Shown here: piece by piece, positions 13,010 to 26,183 of the stretch
Layout: each line of letters starts with the position of its first letter
How positions within the stretch are numbered: position 1 is the stretch's first letter
Assembly (NCBI GenBank): GCA_013365325.1
Contig: JABVXV010000382.1
Coordinates: 1 to 55,059 of the forward strand
Source: Dipetalonema caudispina
Lineage: Eukaryota; Nematoda; Chromadorea; Rhabditida; Onchocercidae
Length of the DNA: 55,059 bases
Direction of reading: 5' to 3'
Notes under the pieces: model-generated
The model's database searches: none
The model's input: the letters and a program-made list of their open reading frames with translations, nothing else
Told to the model about the DNA's origin: nothing
Program-made: the position numbers and the translations under genes

Positions 13010-16000
13010 ATGGCTGGGGGTAGTTTGATGATGTCTCTGGTGCTGGTCGTACAGTTCTCATTATATGCATACATCGAGGTTTGTTTATTTATTTATTCTT
13101 TGGAATACATTAAAGCTAAATTAGATTGTAAATTAGTAAAATGTTGAAATGTACTGAGAATCGGAGAACGTCTTATCATTAATTTTTAAAGAGGAGTGAA
13201 AATTGAATCATTTTAGAATCAAGAAAGAACTTAGGTTTCAACCACAATGGTAGACGTGTAGCTTGTGCTTAACTGGTTGATAAAGGAATTAGATAGTCTG
13301 TCGTGGTTAGTAATGGTCTTTTCGCACATTGCTCACATTTTTTTTTTTTTTTTTTGGCTTGTTTGTGCTGTACAGAAGGGAAGAAAAATGATTGGAAATT
13401 TTGTTTGCGGAAAAGCTTTTTTTTTCTTTTGTATTATCATTTTTGTCCTTTGACAGTCCGTATCGCTTTGCATTTTTTGACAGTACAATTTTTTTAAGTT
13501 GGGCAATGCACTTGGCTAGGATGTTGGGAGCACAGAGGAAACGATGGGATTTTGAATAGGTTGAGTTTCTAAGACCACTAGAGACAGGAAAGTTTGGAGC
13601 TTGGATATTTACTGAACGGCTTGTACAGTGTATGAGTAGCATGTTCAATGTGCTCAGAAATTACTGTTCTGGGAATTACAAGAAACCTGGTACTCTGACT
13701 TAATTTTCTAATGGTTGATATAAAATCAAAAAAAATAAATATCAAATATTGACAGTGACATATTGGTTGTTTGATGCTTGTTTTCTTTCTTTCTCCAGTA
13801 CTGTTTCAGATTATCTTATATTTATGCTGCAGACTTTAAATCTGAAACATTTAAACGCAAATGCTTTCTGTTGCAGCACTTCAGTAGGAAAAAATGTTAT
13901 ACAGGAATTTAGTCCTTAATCAAGTTTAGTCTTCAGTTTACAATTATAAATAGCACGCATCGTAGCGCAATGCAAACGGCAATCGATATAAATAGCTTAT
14001 TGCATCTTCACAATTAAATCTGTAAGCACGATCTCTACGGTATCAAAATTTCGTCGAGAAACTCGTGTCGTGAATTTATCAGGTGTTACTGTATTTATGG
14101 TATGAATGCTTCTTGCAGCATTACACAGATAGCCATTAGGAATTCATGCAAAAGTTTTGCCTTCCTCTTTATTTAGTCGGATCGGAGTCTACTATATCTG
14201 TTGCTTATAGAAAAAAGGGGATAGAATGATCAATAAGAGCTAGAAATGATGAAAGTTTTAGTTTATCGCAAGTAACTTTATCTTAAATGAATCTTACAAT
14301 TTCGATAATTTTTTTCATGATTTTTCAGTTTGTACGGGAAGGTTACTGTAAATGTTTGATAAAATTGTGCGTTTAGCAATGCAAATTTATTGAGTCTTGG
14401 ATATGTTATTTAAAAAATGTTTTGTAAAATACCTGGTTTTAACTGGAGTTTTTTGTAGAAATCTATAATAGTTTTGTTCTCGTTTTTAGAATGTTGCCGC
14501 TAACATGGACTCAAGGAAAGAAAAGAAGCACGAGAAGTTTGTTCCGCTGGTCGCATTTGAGTGTGGCTTCCGAAACAGATTTATGGGTGAAGATGGAGCG
14601 TGGATGAGCGACCCGAGTACTCTTGCAACATGCCTTAGTGGAAAGCTCGATATCTTGAAATATTGTCGAAAAGTAGGTGTTCTTATTTTTCTTCAATTTT
14701 CGTTTCTACCCTATACTCATTTTTTATTTAGGATCTTCCAGAGATAAATTTATTTCTCCGGAATGTCAGATGGAAAGAAGTGTTCAACTTAGTGGGTATC
14801 TATTAATTATTTGTAACTAATACTTCGTAATTCTTTTTCCAGAAGTTTCAATATCTGCTTTTTACTAGAACTGATTTTGCAGTTCATATCTTTCCAATAG
14901 AAATAAAATTAGTTTCCTTGGTAGATTTTGAACAAGTTTTGTTGCTATAGATAAGGTTTTTTATGATTGAAGTGCAAATTCCTATGATTGACCGAATGCA
15001 ATTACATCACAGTTTTTTCCAATAGATAATAGATAGTGAATATTTTTTGATTTTTTTCAAGACTCTCAATTTATCCATTGATTTCGTGAACAGATTAAAT
15101 AAATTGTTACATTGACAGTCAAATGCTGTGATCATTGTAAGACATTTCTGCTTTAAATATTTCTTCTGATAAAATTTCTTTTAGCCTTTTATTGTTTTAC
15201 TGTGTCGTTCTCATTATTTTTACTTCCTTAGCGGTTGTAATATTGTTTGCGATTGGTTTATTTTGTTGCTAGTGTAAACAGTTCTCTGAAAGTTGGGTCC
15301 TCATATTTCGATTTCGGCATCATTGTTTCTTTTTCTATGGGAAGCTGATCATTGTCGTTCTCAGTTGGTGAGGATACTTCCATCCTTATGTTGCTGGGTT
15401 CTCCGGAATATAATCAGCACTCTTCGAAAAAGAAAGAAAACCAGACAATACATTATGTGCTTCGTGTTCACTGCTCACCGAAATAGTTTCATATGTTATG
15501 AACAGAAAATTAAATTTAGTTGTTGACAGTATGTCATATGCATAAAGTATCATATACAGTTGCCATGCAATTGTAGATGACTAGTTTTAATGTGAACTTA
15601 TTTCTTATCTTTATTAAAAGTATAAGATTAAATTCACAGTTGCATGGTAACGATTTCGTAAGGTAGACGATGGCTGAGAACATTGTTATTTGCATTTTGC
15701 AGAAGTTGTGATGAAGTCCAGTAACTTACATCCGAATCCGTTCTGCAGGAATTGAGATTTCCATTTCAAAGATACAAGAAGAATGTTTGAAGAACCAATC
15801 TAAGTTATATTAGCTGGTGAAATATAGCCACAAGTGATCACTAAGTTCGAAATTCAGTAATTGAATTTTCGAGTGGTTTGGTGTTGCTGCATTAATAAAA
15901 ATATTTGATGTCTTTTTTAGGCGTATCCGAAATTGGACGTCACGAATATAGTGGAGTATTCACATGAAGTAGAAATTCCTGGGTGGTGTGGTGAGCAAGG

Positions 16001-19000
16001 CTCACCGTGTAAATGGACGCATACTGTGAGGCCTTACCAATGCATCAGTACGTTTATTTTCATGTTACCTTGTGATTTCATTCCTTTTTCTCTGGATAGG
16101 TGTTGTATAAAAAATTAAGACTTCTTCCCCAGAAAGTGATCAAGGGCTTGAGCAGCGATGTAAGGTTCTACAGATATGTTATCTAATCAGGTGGTTAGAG
16201 AAGAGAACTAATTTTGTAATTTTAGTTGGCGAGTTTCATTCGGAAGCACTTCAAGTTCCACACGGTTGCCGATTTGGGCATATTAATGATCGCCAATCAT
16301 GCAATGATTATGCGCACTGGAAGGATGCTGCGTACAAACAGTGTAAAACTAAAGTTAGTTTATCCATTTTACGAAAGTTGGTGCCATTATATTTCATTTA
16401 TATCCACTTTTCCAAACGATTTAATTGGTTTGCGTCCAGAAATTTTCAGAAGACTTTAGTGTTCTTTGAAAAATCTCATGAATGTTCTAAGTCTTCCAAT
16501 GTTTTTCCTAAATTTTTAAATGACTTTTAATTTTAGGTTGTTAATGATAAGCGAATGGCAGTGCGTTCATTTGCAGTTCTTGAACCTTGTGGGTTAGATC
16601 TTTTCACTGGGGTTGAATTTGTTTGCTGTCCAGGGGATGATAAAACTGAAGGTATCATTGTCACTTGCTTTACTACTTTTGAAAATCCTTCAAAACATGG
16701 AATTTAGTTGCAAATTTAGCTGTTTTCTCTTGATCAAGAGTGATGCAAAAGTTCTTTTTTTGATGAAATTGGATTTAGAGTTAGAGAAAAAGAAAGCGGA
16801 AGAGGAGGAAACTGAGGACGATGATGATGATGACTATGATGATGATGATGACGGTGAATATGCCGAAGATTCCGATGATGGTATGTAAGAATTTAAGTTT
16901 GTTTTTTCCTTTTTAATTTGTAACTAAATCATGGACTAATCCATAGTCTTAATTTGACTGTATTTCACTTAGATGACGGGAAGGATCTTTCGGCCAAGAG
17001 TGTTTTGCAAGATCCATATTTCAAGATGTCCGATCCAGTCAACGAGCATGAACGTTTTAAGGAAGCTCAGCAACGTGTGGAAAAACGACATCGCGCGAAA
17101 ATCAATAAGGTATTTCTGTAGGTTCTAAGCTTTATGATATGACACCAAGCAGATGGATAATTTTATTTGTGATTTGCAGGGCATCTACTGATTGATAATC
17201 TGAGTTGTGATTTTAATTGGTTCATTTGATATTGGTAGAAATCAACAAATTATACAGGTTATGCGTGAATGGTCCGATCTTGAAGCACGTTACAAGAAGA
17301 TGAAGAAAACGGATGAAAAGGGTGCTGAAGCATTCAAGAAGGAAATGACTTCGCGGTTCCAAAAGACGGTTCGTTCACTTCAAACCATTTCCAATGGAAA
17401 AGCTTTGATTAAAGAAAAAATTCTCATTTTGCTTGTTTTTGATTTCAGGTCGCTTCGCTAGAAGAAGAGAATAAAGAACAGAAAAAGCAACTTGAAGATG
17501 TTCATGAAGAACGAGTGCAGGTGCATCTTAATGAGAAGAAGAGACAGGTATGCAAGTTTTCTTCATATTTTTTAACTAACAATCTAAATGAAGAAAATTA
17601 GCAAAACGTAGCGGCAGAGCCAATGATGCGAACCGTAGCTTTGTTTTTCTTATATGCTTAACTATTACTTGTGTCCTTTGCACTCACAAAAATACAGTTG
17701 CTCTCCGAAAGCCCTGCCGCTAAAATATCTATCCGCTTATTAGTCGATTCCAGAATGAATGTGTATTTTCATTTCCTTTTCTGAGAGATCGGTAAGCCTA
17801 ACGACCAGGAACATTTTATTCTTTTTTTTTTTTTTTTTTTTTGTAAATTACAATGGGTGATGAGAATAAGGATCCGTTTTTGTCAGTAACTAACAACATT
17901 GGGAATAACACAGAAATTCTATCAACTTTCAGGCAACTCATGATTATCGTGCGGCTTTGGCTGTGCAAGTGGGTGCACCAAATAAACATAATGTACTCAA
18001 AACACTAAAGGTTCATTCGTACCGGTTTTATTTAGAAATATGCGTGATGCATTAGTAAGAAGTGAACAGCGCATTATTTGAGTTTTGCGGTAGCACATTG
18101 TTTAATTCATCAGATCGAAATTTATTTTTCATACTTAGTTTTGAAAAAATTTGCTATTATAGACATATATTCGCGCTGAGGAAAAAGATCGAACACATAT
18201 GATTAATCGCTTCCGACATTTACTTCGTACGGATCGAGTAATTACTTTTGACTTCATTTTTTTCTTGCTTAATAACTGATTCTATCTCTCTCCCAATTCG
18301 TTTGAAGCGTTTATTTGCTCATAAAAAGGTATTTCAAACGAATATGCAACTCTCTAGGACGAAGCAGAAACATACGAACCAATACTAATTCATCAGTTAC
18401 GTTATATTGATCTTCGCATAAATGGTACGCTTGCAATGCTGCGAGACTTTCCCGAACTTGAACGACAAGTCCGACCGATTGCTAGTAAGCATTTGATATT
18501 TTAATCATTAGCAAATATTGTGCCATATATGCTAAAAAAAACTGTCTTGTTTTTCATTATATATGCACTTCTATCCGTATTGATATACTGGTCAATTGTT
18601 GTGGTCATCTATGCATATAATGACTAACATTCTCGAGTAATAATACAACTGCATATTAAACTGGGCTATATGTGGATCACCAAGAGAAGCCCACCTGTCT
18701 GAGTAATATTAAATATAATTTTCAGTTGAATTTTGGACGGATTATCGTAGAGAGAACACACCAGAAGTTACGGGAGATGAATATACACTAATTGGTGGAG
18801 ATGAACAAAATGTTAAACTTGTACATTACTATAAGGTGAGTGCTTCGTTCGTTTAGTATTGCTACAATCAGTTTTGAAAATTAATGTGTATTTGATAACA
18901 GTTTAGTCAGTTACCATTGCTTGCATTCTTATTCTTGTATATGTATGGTCTTTGCAATAATCTTTATAGTTTTTAAAGGAAGTAAAAGAAATGGAACGAT

Positions 19001-20621
19001 TTACTTTACAAGAAAAAGTAGTTTCTGATAGAAATTATTGTTAACCTTCGGAATTGGCACGTAGATTATCGTTTTTTTAGGATTCATACGATCGCTTGCA
19101 TAACCCATCACACTCGCATAAAACGACACTATCAACAACCACTGTTTCTGAGGTAAATTCCGATGCTTTATGTATAATTTTGTAGGTAAGATTTAATTTA
19201 ATTTTTCTCTTTTATTTTCTCCTACACAAAACTGCTTCCAAGGAACTATTTACAGAAAAACTAATATTTTGTTCAGTTCTTTAATGTCCTAAGTTTTATC
19301 TTATTCTGAGATGCTTTCATGTCCAGAATTTCATTTTATTCAGTTACTTTAAAAGGTTTGTCAATTCTTTGCATCTTTTTTTCTTTTTTTTTTTTTTTTT
19401 TGACCACTGAGAAATTCAACAAAATAATACGTGAAAATTGTAAAAACTTGAATATGCGGTTTTCGTGGAGTATATTGATTGTGGCAGTAAAATGGTATGG
19501 GGCATCTAACTTTACAGCCAAAAAAAATGCTCAGTGATTCGGATGAGGAAGATGATGATGGCGATGAGGATGAAGACAATGGTGCAAGCGTTGAAGTAAG
19601 GAAGCAGTCACACGATAATACCAAAAAGATTGTAATAGAGAAAATTGTACAAAGGAGACCTGGCAACAAGTTCGACAAAAACAAGCCCACCGTCTATGAA
19701 ATTGATGATGATGATGATGATGAGGATGATGAGGTCAGTCTCAAGTCCCGGAGCGCTTCGAAATTTTAAAAGACCTCTATGACAGGTCTTGGTATTTTTG
19801 CAGCGGATCCGCTGTAGACTGTGTGGGTTTGCTGTGACAAAGACAAGATTGAAGTTGTTCGGATTTTTATTTATCCCAGGATAAAATTTTTGATTTTTTA
19901 AAATCAATTTTAGGACGACATAGAAGATACTGATGAAGAACCTTTATCGAATAGCAAATCAGTTGAACGAGAACTTCATGTTGAAATTGAGCCAATTGTG
20001 AGTGAGCCGGTTAGGGTGCACGATTTGCCACCGAGACCATCTTATGCTAGACATGAACCACTACAGCATTTCAAGGTCTAGTTTATTTTTTCTCTAGATC
20101 CTGCTACCATACTCAATTTCATTGTTTTTTCTAAACAACTTTTGCATTTTGGTGACTGTTATTCATTTTCTAGAACTTTGTTTGCGATTATCTTGAACTA
20201 ATGCTTCTGCAGGTGAGTGCTGAAGATGCCTCGACAAGTGCGTTCAAAACTTCAACAAACTTACTACTAATTTTCGTATCTGCTGCTACTGTTATTTTCA
20301 TCGTATTTGCCATCGTTTTAGCTCGCCAACGACCGCGACGTCGTGGCTTCATCGAGGTTTTTTTTTTTTTTTTTTTTTTTTTCATAGATTTTCAGACTAT
20401 TATCTTAAAGCAACATAGCATAAATTACAGCAAGATCTTGTATTTTATAGGAGTCTGAAGTTTTAAAATTTGATGAAAGAAATTAGTATCGTCGTGAACT
20501 TATCAAAAAATTGCTTGAATTTCAGGTTGACATTTGCACTCCAGGGGAGCGACATGTTAATGGAATGCAAGTGAATGGCTATGAGAATCCCACATATTCA
20601 TTTTTTGATAACAAAGCCTGA
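13010..20621 (+). CDS. apl-1: Amyloid precursor-like protein, complete, 18 exons, 716 aa
   Basis: Type I membrane protein of the APP family, orthologue of C. elegans APL-1 (686 aa). Exons: 13010-13078, 14490-14672, 15921-16047, 16226-16353, 16537-16651, 16779-16880, 16973-17109, 17258-17368, 17449-17547, 17933-18010, 18163-18237, 18358-18484, 18726-18835, 19081-19152, 19518-19733, 19914-20075, 20213-20356, 20526-20621. Every junction keeps frame. Residues 1-23 are a signal peptide. Residues about 37-207 are the cysteine-rich E1 domain (motifs KLDILKYCRK, GEFHSEALQVPH, GVEFVCCP). Residues 208-241 are an Asp/Glu linker. Residues about 257-465 are the helical E2 domain (RFQKTVASLEEE, RYIDLRINGTLAMLRDFP, with an NGT glycosylation sequon). 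A second acidic stretch (about 512-600) precedes the transmembrane helix at 654-674, a basic stop (RPRRR) and the tail GYENPTYSFFD (703-713), whose YENPTY motif binds PTB-domain adaptors in this family. I see nothing resembling the vertebrate amyloid-beta segment, as expected for nematodes. Several donors are weak (GTTCGT, GTTCAT, GTTTTT). The gene is intact. Confidence 0.97.
20358..20382 (+). repeat. Poly-T tract beside the apl-1 exon 17 donor
   Basis: Twenty-five T directly follow the GAG|G at the end of exon 17, so the donor reads GTTTTTT. This is a poor match to the usual GTAAGT. The splice is nevertheless required by the frame, because exon 17 ends in GFIE and exon 18 starts with VDICTP, matching the continuous GFIEVDVYTP-type sequence of C. 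elegans APL-1. Confidence 0.85.
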
Positions 20622-23403
20622 ATTCCTGGGTCTAATTTTGAGCTCAAAGCAGAGATGCTTCTTAAAGAGTTTTCTGGACTTTTGAAAAGGGTGAGTCACT
20701 TTTGTAGGATATCTTGCACGGTAGTAGAATTGCTGATGGGAAACAGGTTATTTTTGTTTTCCTCAAATTATTGATCCATTTTTGTTAGTCTGAAGATAAT
20801 CATCCTATACTTCAATGCTTTTCGAAGTGTATTTTTAATGTTTTTGGCATTAAGTTGCATCCAGTTCTTCCGTACTTCATTGTTGCATCTTTGCAACTCT
20901 CTTGAATTTTCGCAACATTTGTAATGTTTTTCGTTGAGTGGAACTCGGTGGAATTGGTTGATGAATTTTCGTCGAGGAAATGAAAATATATCATAGTACT
21001 ACCAACACCTAATGATATTTTGCTCCGATGTTTCGCTCTACAATTTTGTTACTGTTTTGACGTGATTCCGACTAATGTTAATGACTGCTTCGTGAGAACG
21101 TTTTCAAAACTGAGATTCTGTGGATAGGGCTGCATTCTTCTTTTGAAACAGTTTTTACATTTATTTATGTTATATTTTATCATTAATTGTTGTGATAATT
21201 TGTAACAAGCCGTGTTTTATCACCGTGGTTATTGGCGTGGCACATTAATCGCTTCTCAGGTTTTAGTACTTAACAATGTTTTTTTTTTCATCTGTTTTCA
21301 TGATTGTCCTGTGAATTGTGCAGGACTTTGATCTGATCTTTTCGTTAGGCCTTAGAAGCGACAGTTTTTTGGAAATTCGGCAGTTATTTTTGGTATGACT
21401 TATTGAATTCTTAAAATGTGCTTTAAAATTTTGTGGTAAATTGTGTTGGTATCACGTTAACTGAGAAGCAACAGTTTCTTGCGAATTGTTCCGGAAGTTT
21501 TCAGGCTTTCAAGATTTCTTTGAATATACTATGCTACTGATTTTTCCTTAAAATTAATCTGCTGATGGAATATAATGAACTATGAATATATTCTCGTTTG
21601 ATATCTCCAAATTTCTTGCAGTTTTATCGTTCTTTTTTTCTGTGATTGTTATGCTCTTCTACTTTTTAATTTGAACACAGTTTGTAGCATTTTTTTTATT
21701 TTGCGCACTATACGTTACATGATCACTCTTATACTTGACCACTTTGCTGCAACTTTTATTTACTACTTTTAATCGAGATTTGAATAAATTTTGTGTTTCG
21801 AATGACTTTTGAATGCAACACCCAAAGATTTTTGAGCTTTGTTGGGTGGTCGGAAATCAGTCGACTCCGGAAGGGATTGTCAATTACTGACAAATTTTTT
21901 GACACGCATTATTTAAGGTCTGTAGAGCTAAATCCTAATAGGTGGGTCACATGATCCGATGGAAGGAATTGCATCTAAAAATCTATGGTTCATAAGGTTC
22001 TGGCTGCTGCTAGCGTGTCATTTCACTTCACTATTCAACAGATTCATATTAGATAATGTTTAGTGGAGTTACCTGTCGGACGACACGAATAAGAAGAACA
22101 AAAATAATTCTTTTATTTCAGCAACTGAAAGTAAAGATGGCGGGAAGGACAATAGTGATCACAGATTCTTCAGTCCTTTTACGCATTCTGCAGGCACTGA
22201 AACGACCAATTTTTATTTCAGTTTAAACTACATCCCATTTAAAATCGGATCTAAATATTTTTCGATTTGGAAATATTGGATAATTAAATGGGCCTCAAAA
22301 ATTGTGAACATCCGTTCGTTATATGTTGCTTAATTTTTCATAATTCCGATCAGATTGACGAAGTTACACTAATTTTGATCCTAGTTATATTGCTGTTTGT
22401 TTTACATAATGCACACATACAACGAATTTAATAAATGAAACTGATAACTGATATATGTATCAGTGCGGTTCTAATACCTGCGCTACATTTACGATATTTA
22501 GAAGCATGAATTTTGTTGATTTAAGTAGCAGGAAGCTACGACTTGAATTTAGTTTCCAAAGTCAAACCTATGACAAAATTTATCTGAAAGTAGTACAATG
22601 GCCTAATCTTAATTCGAGATATTTGTTAAGATTTTATTTTGCAAACTAAGAAAAATTAAATTTCTGATGTTTTATTAAGAAAATAGTGATTATAAGAAGA
22701 TATTTACCGCCTTCTTCCCATCCTCTAGAGTTGTTGTGTTAACAGGGCCGAGATTAATACACTTACAGAAGTTAAAAGAAAAGGCAAAATGAAATATTAA
22801 ATAATTACTGCACTTCCTATCATCTTGTTGAACTGTAATTTAAAAAAAATTTTTTTTTTAAAAATGCAAACATTTTTGGCATCTCTGTTTGTCGCTTTTA
22901 ACGCTTTTCATGCAAATATCAGCACGTATATCGCATTTGGTAGTGCATAGCCGATGCGCCGGTATCCATTCTTTGTCGTTTTCAAACGGATCACCACCTT
23001 AAATACTTGAATTTATCTATTAAACATTTTAATTTCCCATATTTTCCAAGCATATTTTTTTAACCGCACTTCAATTTGTATATCCACTGAGCACATATCA
23101 CATTTAATTTGTAATTTGCTCCAACATTCTTCGTTCTTAATTACTTTTAGTTGTTTGTAAAATTAAGTTCCCAAAGATTACAACAGTCCCAAGTGCTTGG
23201 ACTATTTATCATTTATTTTACCACTTTAAAGAAAACATCTTTTGGATAACACATTGTTCAGCGTAATAAAAAGTGTAGAATAGCAATGTGGACTTTTTGA
23301 ATTTAATTTCAAGCTAAATGTTATTCTAGTTGATGCGCAGTTAGCTTAGAAAGTATGATTATTCAAAATTCAATTTCATATCTTCACTAACTTTTCAAGA
23401 ACC

Positions 23404-23430
23404 AAAAAAAAAAAAAAAAAAAAAAAAAAA
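23404..23430. repeat. Poly-A(27) tract
   Basis: Twenty-seven uninterrupted A. It could be a simple expansion or the tail of an old retroposed sequence. I see no recognisable processed copy or target-site duplication beside it. Confidence 0.9.
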
Positions 23431-26120
23431 CAACGAAGAACAACGGAAACAAAAAATGGAGCGATTAAAACTGGAAATTTTTTTTAGATTTTTCCCATTT
23501 CCAATTTCTGGTATGCCAAAACATTTATATATCTTCCAGAGGATCAAAGTAAAAATTGTATGGTGAAAGTTTAAAAATATTTCATTTTGCTTCCTTAATC
23601 TGATAACAACCGTCTACCACTGAATATTCACTGATATTTCGTTTCATTCAGTAGATTCATGCAAAAGTAATAGTAGTTTCGGGTCGTAAATTTCAAATTA
23701 TTGTAATTAAATGTTGTCAACAAGAAATAAATTTGTTTACTCTTGTAGCACAGAAATCTATGCTTCGGGATTCAACCAATGGAAGCGTTTTCATTGTAGA
23801 AAGTAATCAGATGATTGAAAAGTAATAGCCGATTGGCAAAAACAATTCATTGAAATATGGGCAAATTTTCGAAGCGCAATTTGTTTGGTTTTTAAAACAT
23901 TGGTCTGTTTGATCAGAAGTTATCGTAAACAATTGGTCATTTTCTGCTGACCAGTATCGACTAAAGATATTGCAATTTTCGATGCATCTCATCGATTTGT
24001 CGAGCATACTTTTTAGCTTGATAGTTTTGCAGGGATTCAGAAAGTTGCAGTAGCATCAGATCAGCAAACAGTGATTACAACCCTTTTTTGATATAAAGTT
24101 TGCTTTGGGAAGCATTTCGAGACTTTTCCTCCCTTAACGAATGAGATGGCCGTCACATCAATCGTCCATGGCCATTAATCAATACAATTCATTTCAGTAA
24201 TTTAGAAAGGACCGATTCTACTAAAAATGACCTTACCATCTCTTTAAGAAAATTGTTAACAAATTTCGACAAAGAAATGAGTGATAAAGTGAGGAGGATA
24301 TTTTTATGCAGCAAAAAATACACTCTAACCCATTTTTATTCTGCGTTTGTAGTTTAATTCCAGAAAAATAAACAAATATGGGATATCATAGAATAGAGAA
24401 TACGTGAATTTGTGGTAGACTCGTACGCTCTGTGTTTTTGTTTCCAATCAAACAAACTGTGATTTAAATTATATGGAAAATAGATGACGGCAAAAAAAAC
24501 CTGATGCATCCATCACAAACTTTTACTCACCAAGTGTTTTGGGATTTTTAAATTTTCTCCTGGTAAGGTGATACACGTTATTACCACGTTTTACTTCACT
24601 AACGTTTTTCTTAAGCCTTATCTTTTTAATCCTCATCCCCTCTTCAATTCTTCTTCCTCCAAAATTTCACGAAATAATTGTTTCCATAAACTTTTATCAC
24701 TTCTGGATTTATCAAAGACAACAATGGTTTTTCAGTATACTTCAAATTTACAAAATGGAAAAACTATTGGAATTACTTACATTCTTTGGGATGCATGAAT
24801 ATATAACCGAAGATTTTCTTCAACTCCGATTTCTCATCTGCTTTCACAAGTAAAGTAATACATATACTGATAAAGTATAAATATCGCAGATACATTATTG
24901 CTGCTAAAATTTGTACGTTCGTTATCGCACATTTTTCGTTTATCCAAACGACGATGAAAAAAAAAATTATGAATAATGAACCAATTCGCTTTGCTTGATG
25001 GGGCTACAAGTTTGATTAATTTCTGCAAAATTTTTTTTTTTGACTTATCGAACATTTCATTACTCATTAATTTATGCACTCCTTCTGATCTGTTGAAACA
25101 AAGATGCAAAAAATTTGAGGAATTGGGGAAAAAAATTGATGAAACATGTCGAAATATTGATATCAAATCTAATCGTCATCACTTTATAAGCCTTTTTCAA
25201 TTGAATATCACTAGAATTCACTGTACGCAGGTGTAGCTATCTGTTGAACCTCGTGCTACTCCACTTCGAGTGCATCCATAAATAATCTAGCATCTAAGCT
25301 ATCACTGGTTTACATTTCCCAGTCTCAATTTTCAGCATAAGACAGTATCATTTTGATTTGTGACTTGCGAAAAAAGCTCAGTTTATCAGAATTGCTTTTG
25401 AAAGATCGCAGAATTAGATGACATGATATGGATCTAACAAACATGGCTTAAAACAACCTTATTACTAGATGATTATACATAAGTAATGACTTACTTATAG
25501 CTGGAATATTAGAATAGGTGAAACCTATGTTGCTTGCTGATACTATAGTATCGCAATATTATTATCAATATCTCTGCAGTATAGAAATAAATGTACCAAA
25601 TATCACTCAAATTATACAAAATGTTGCATATTGCTATTAGCTGAAGTAGGTGAATTTGCCCTGACTCATTTTAATCAATTGTCACGGATAAAGTTAAAAT
25701 CCGACATTTGTAGCTAAAAGATATCAGGATGCTTGACCGATTATGTTTTACTGTTGAACCGATGGTACTTCATTCTTCTTCGACCCTTTCATGTGACTTC
25801 ATGAAGGAATGCAAATAATTATCACACAGTGAATTTGGCAAACTCAAAGGGAGCTAATGATCACTCATTATTTAGATCCAAATCGTAACATTATTGGGAA
25901 CAAACATCCCTGCTGTTGAATATTGCATTTTTTCTATCAAGTTTTATCATTTCAATTGTCTCTTAGACTTTTTAGTTGCCGTCCATTTCAAATCTCTTCC
26001 AAGCATCTGAATTTATCTCAAATAATAATTTCTCAATTGACCCATACAGATTATCATTTTTTAGTTTTGTCTCCTTTGCTGGTCATCTGATCTTTTGCGG
26101 TAAGTGTAGAAAGTTGTGCA

Positions 26121-26183
26121 CAACAGCATATTAAAAAGCGGAATAAGAGTTAACAGTTCATTCCGCTTTTTAACATGCTGTTG
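26121..26183. repeat. 24-bp near-perfect inverted repeat (hairpin), 15-nt loop
   Basis: The left arm 26121-26144 (starts CAACAGCATA, ends AAGCGGAAT) is the reverse complement of the right arm 26160-26183 except for one A:C mismatch (26130 against 26174). The loop is 26145-26159. Pairing stops at both outer ends. A 63-nt stem-loop this regular fits the size of a microRNA precursor, and could also be the remains of a tiny inverted-repeat transposon. No flanking direct repeat is obvious. Transcription cannot be judged. Confidence 0.9.

Noticed and set aside
23755..23790. GGGATTCAACC, resembling a reversed tRNA T-arm box
   Set aside because: No cloverleaf, anticodon arm or paired acceptor stem can be built around it. 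No tRNA gene was recognised anywhere in the window.
24834..25236. Overlapping open frames of 86-110 codons on both strands
   Set aside because: No domain, no phase-compatible exons, and low-complexity Lys/Phe content caused by poly-A and poly-T runs.
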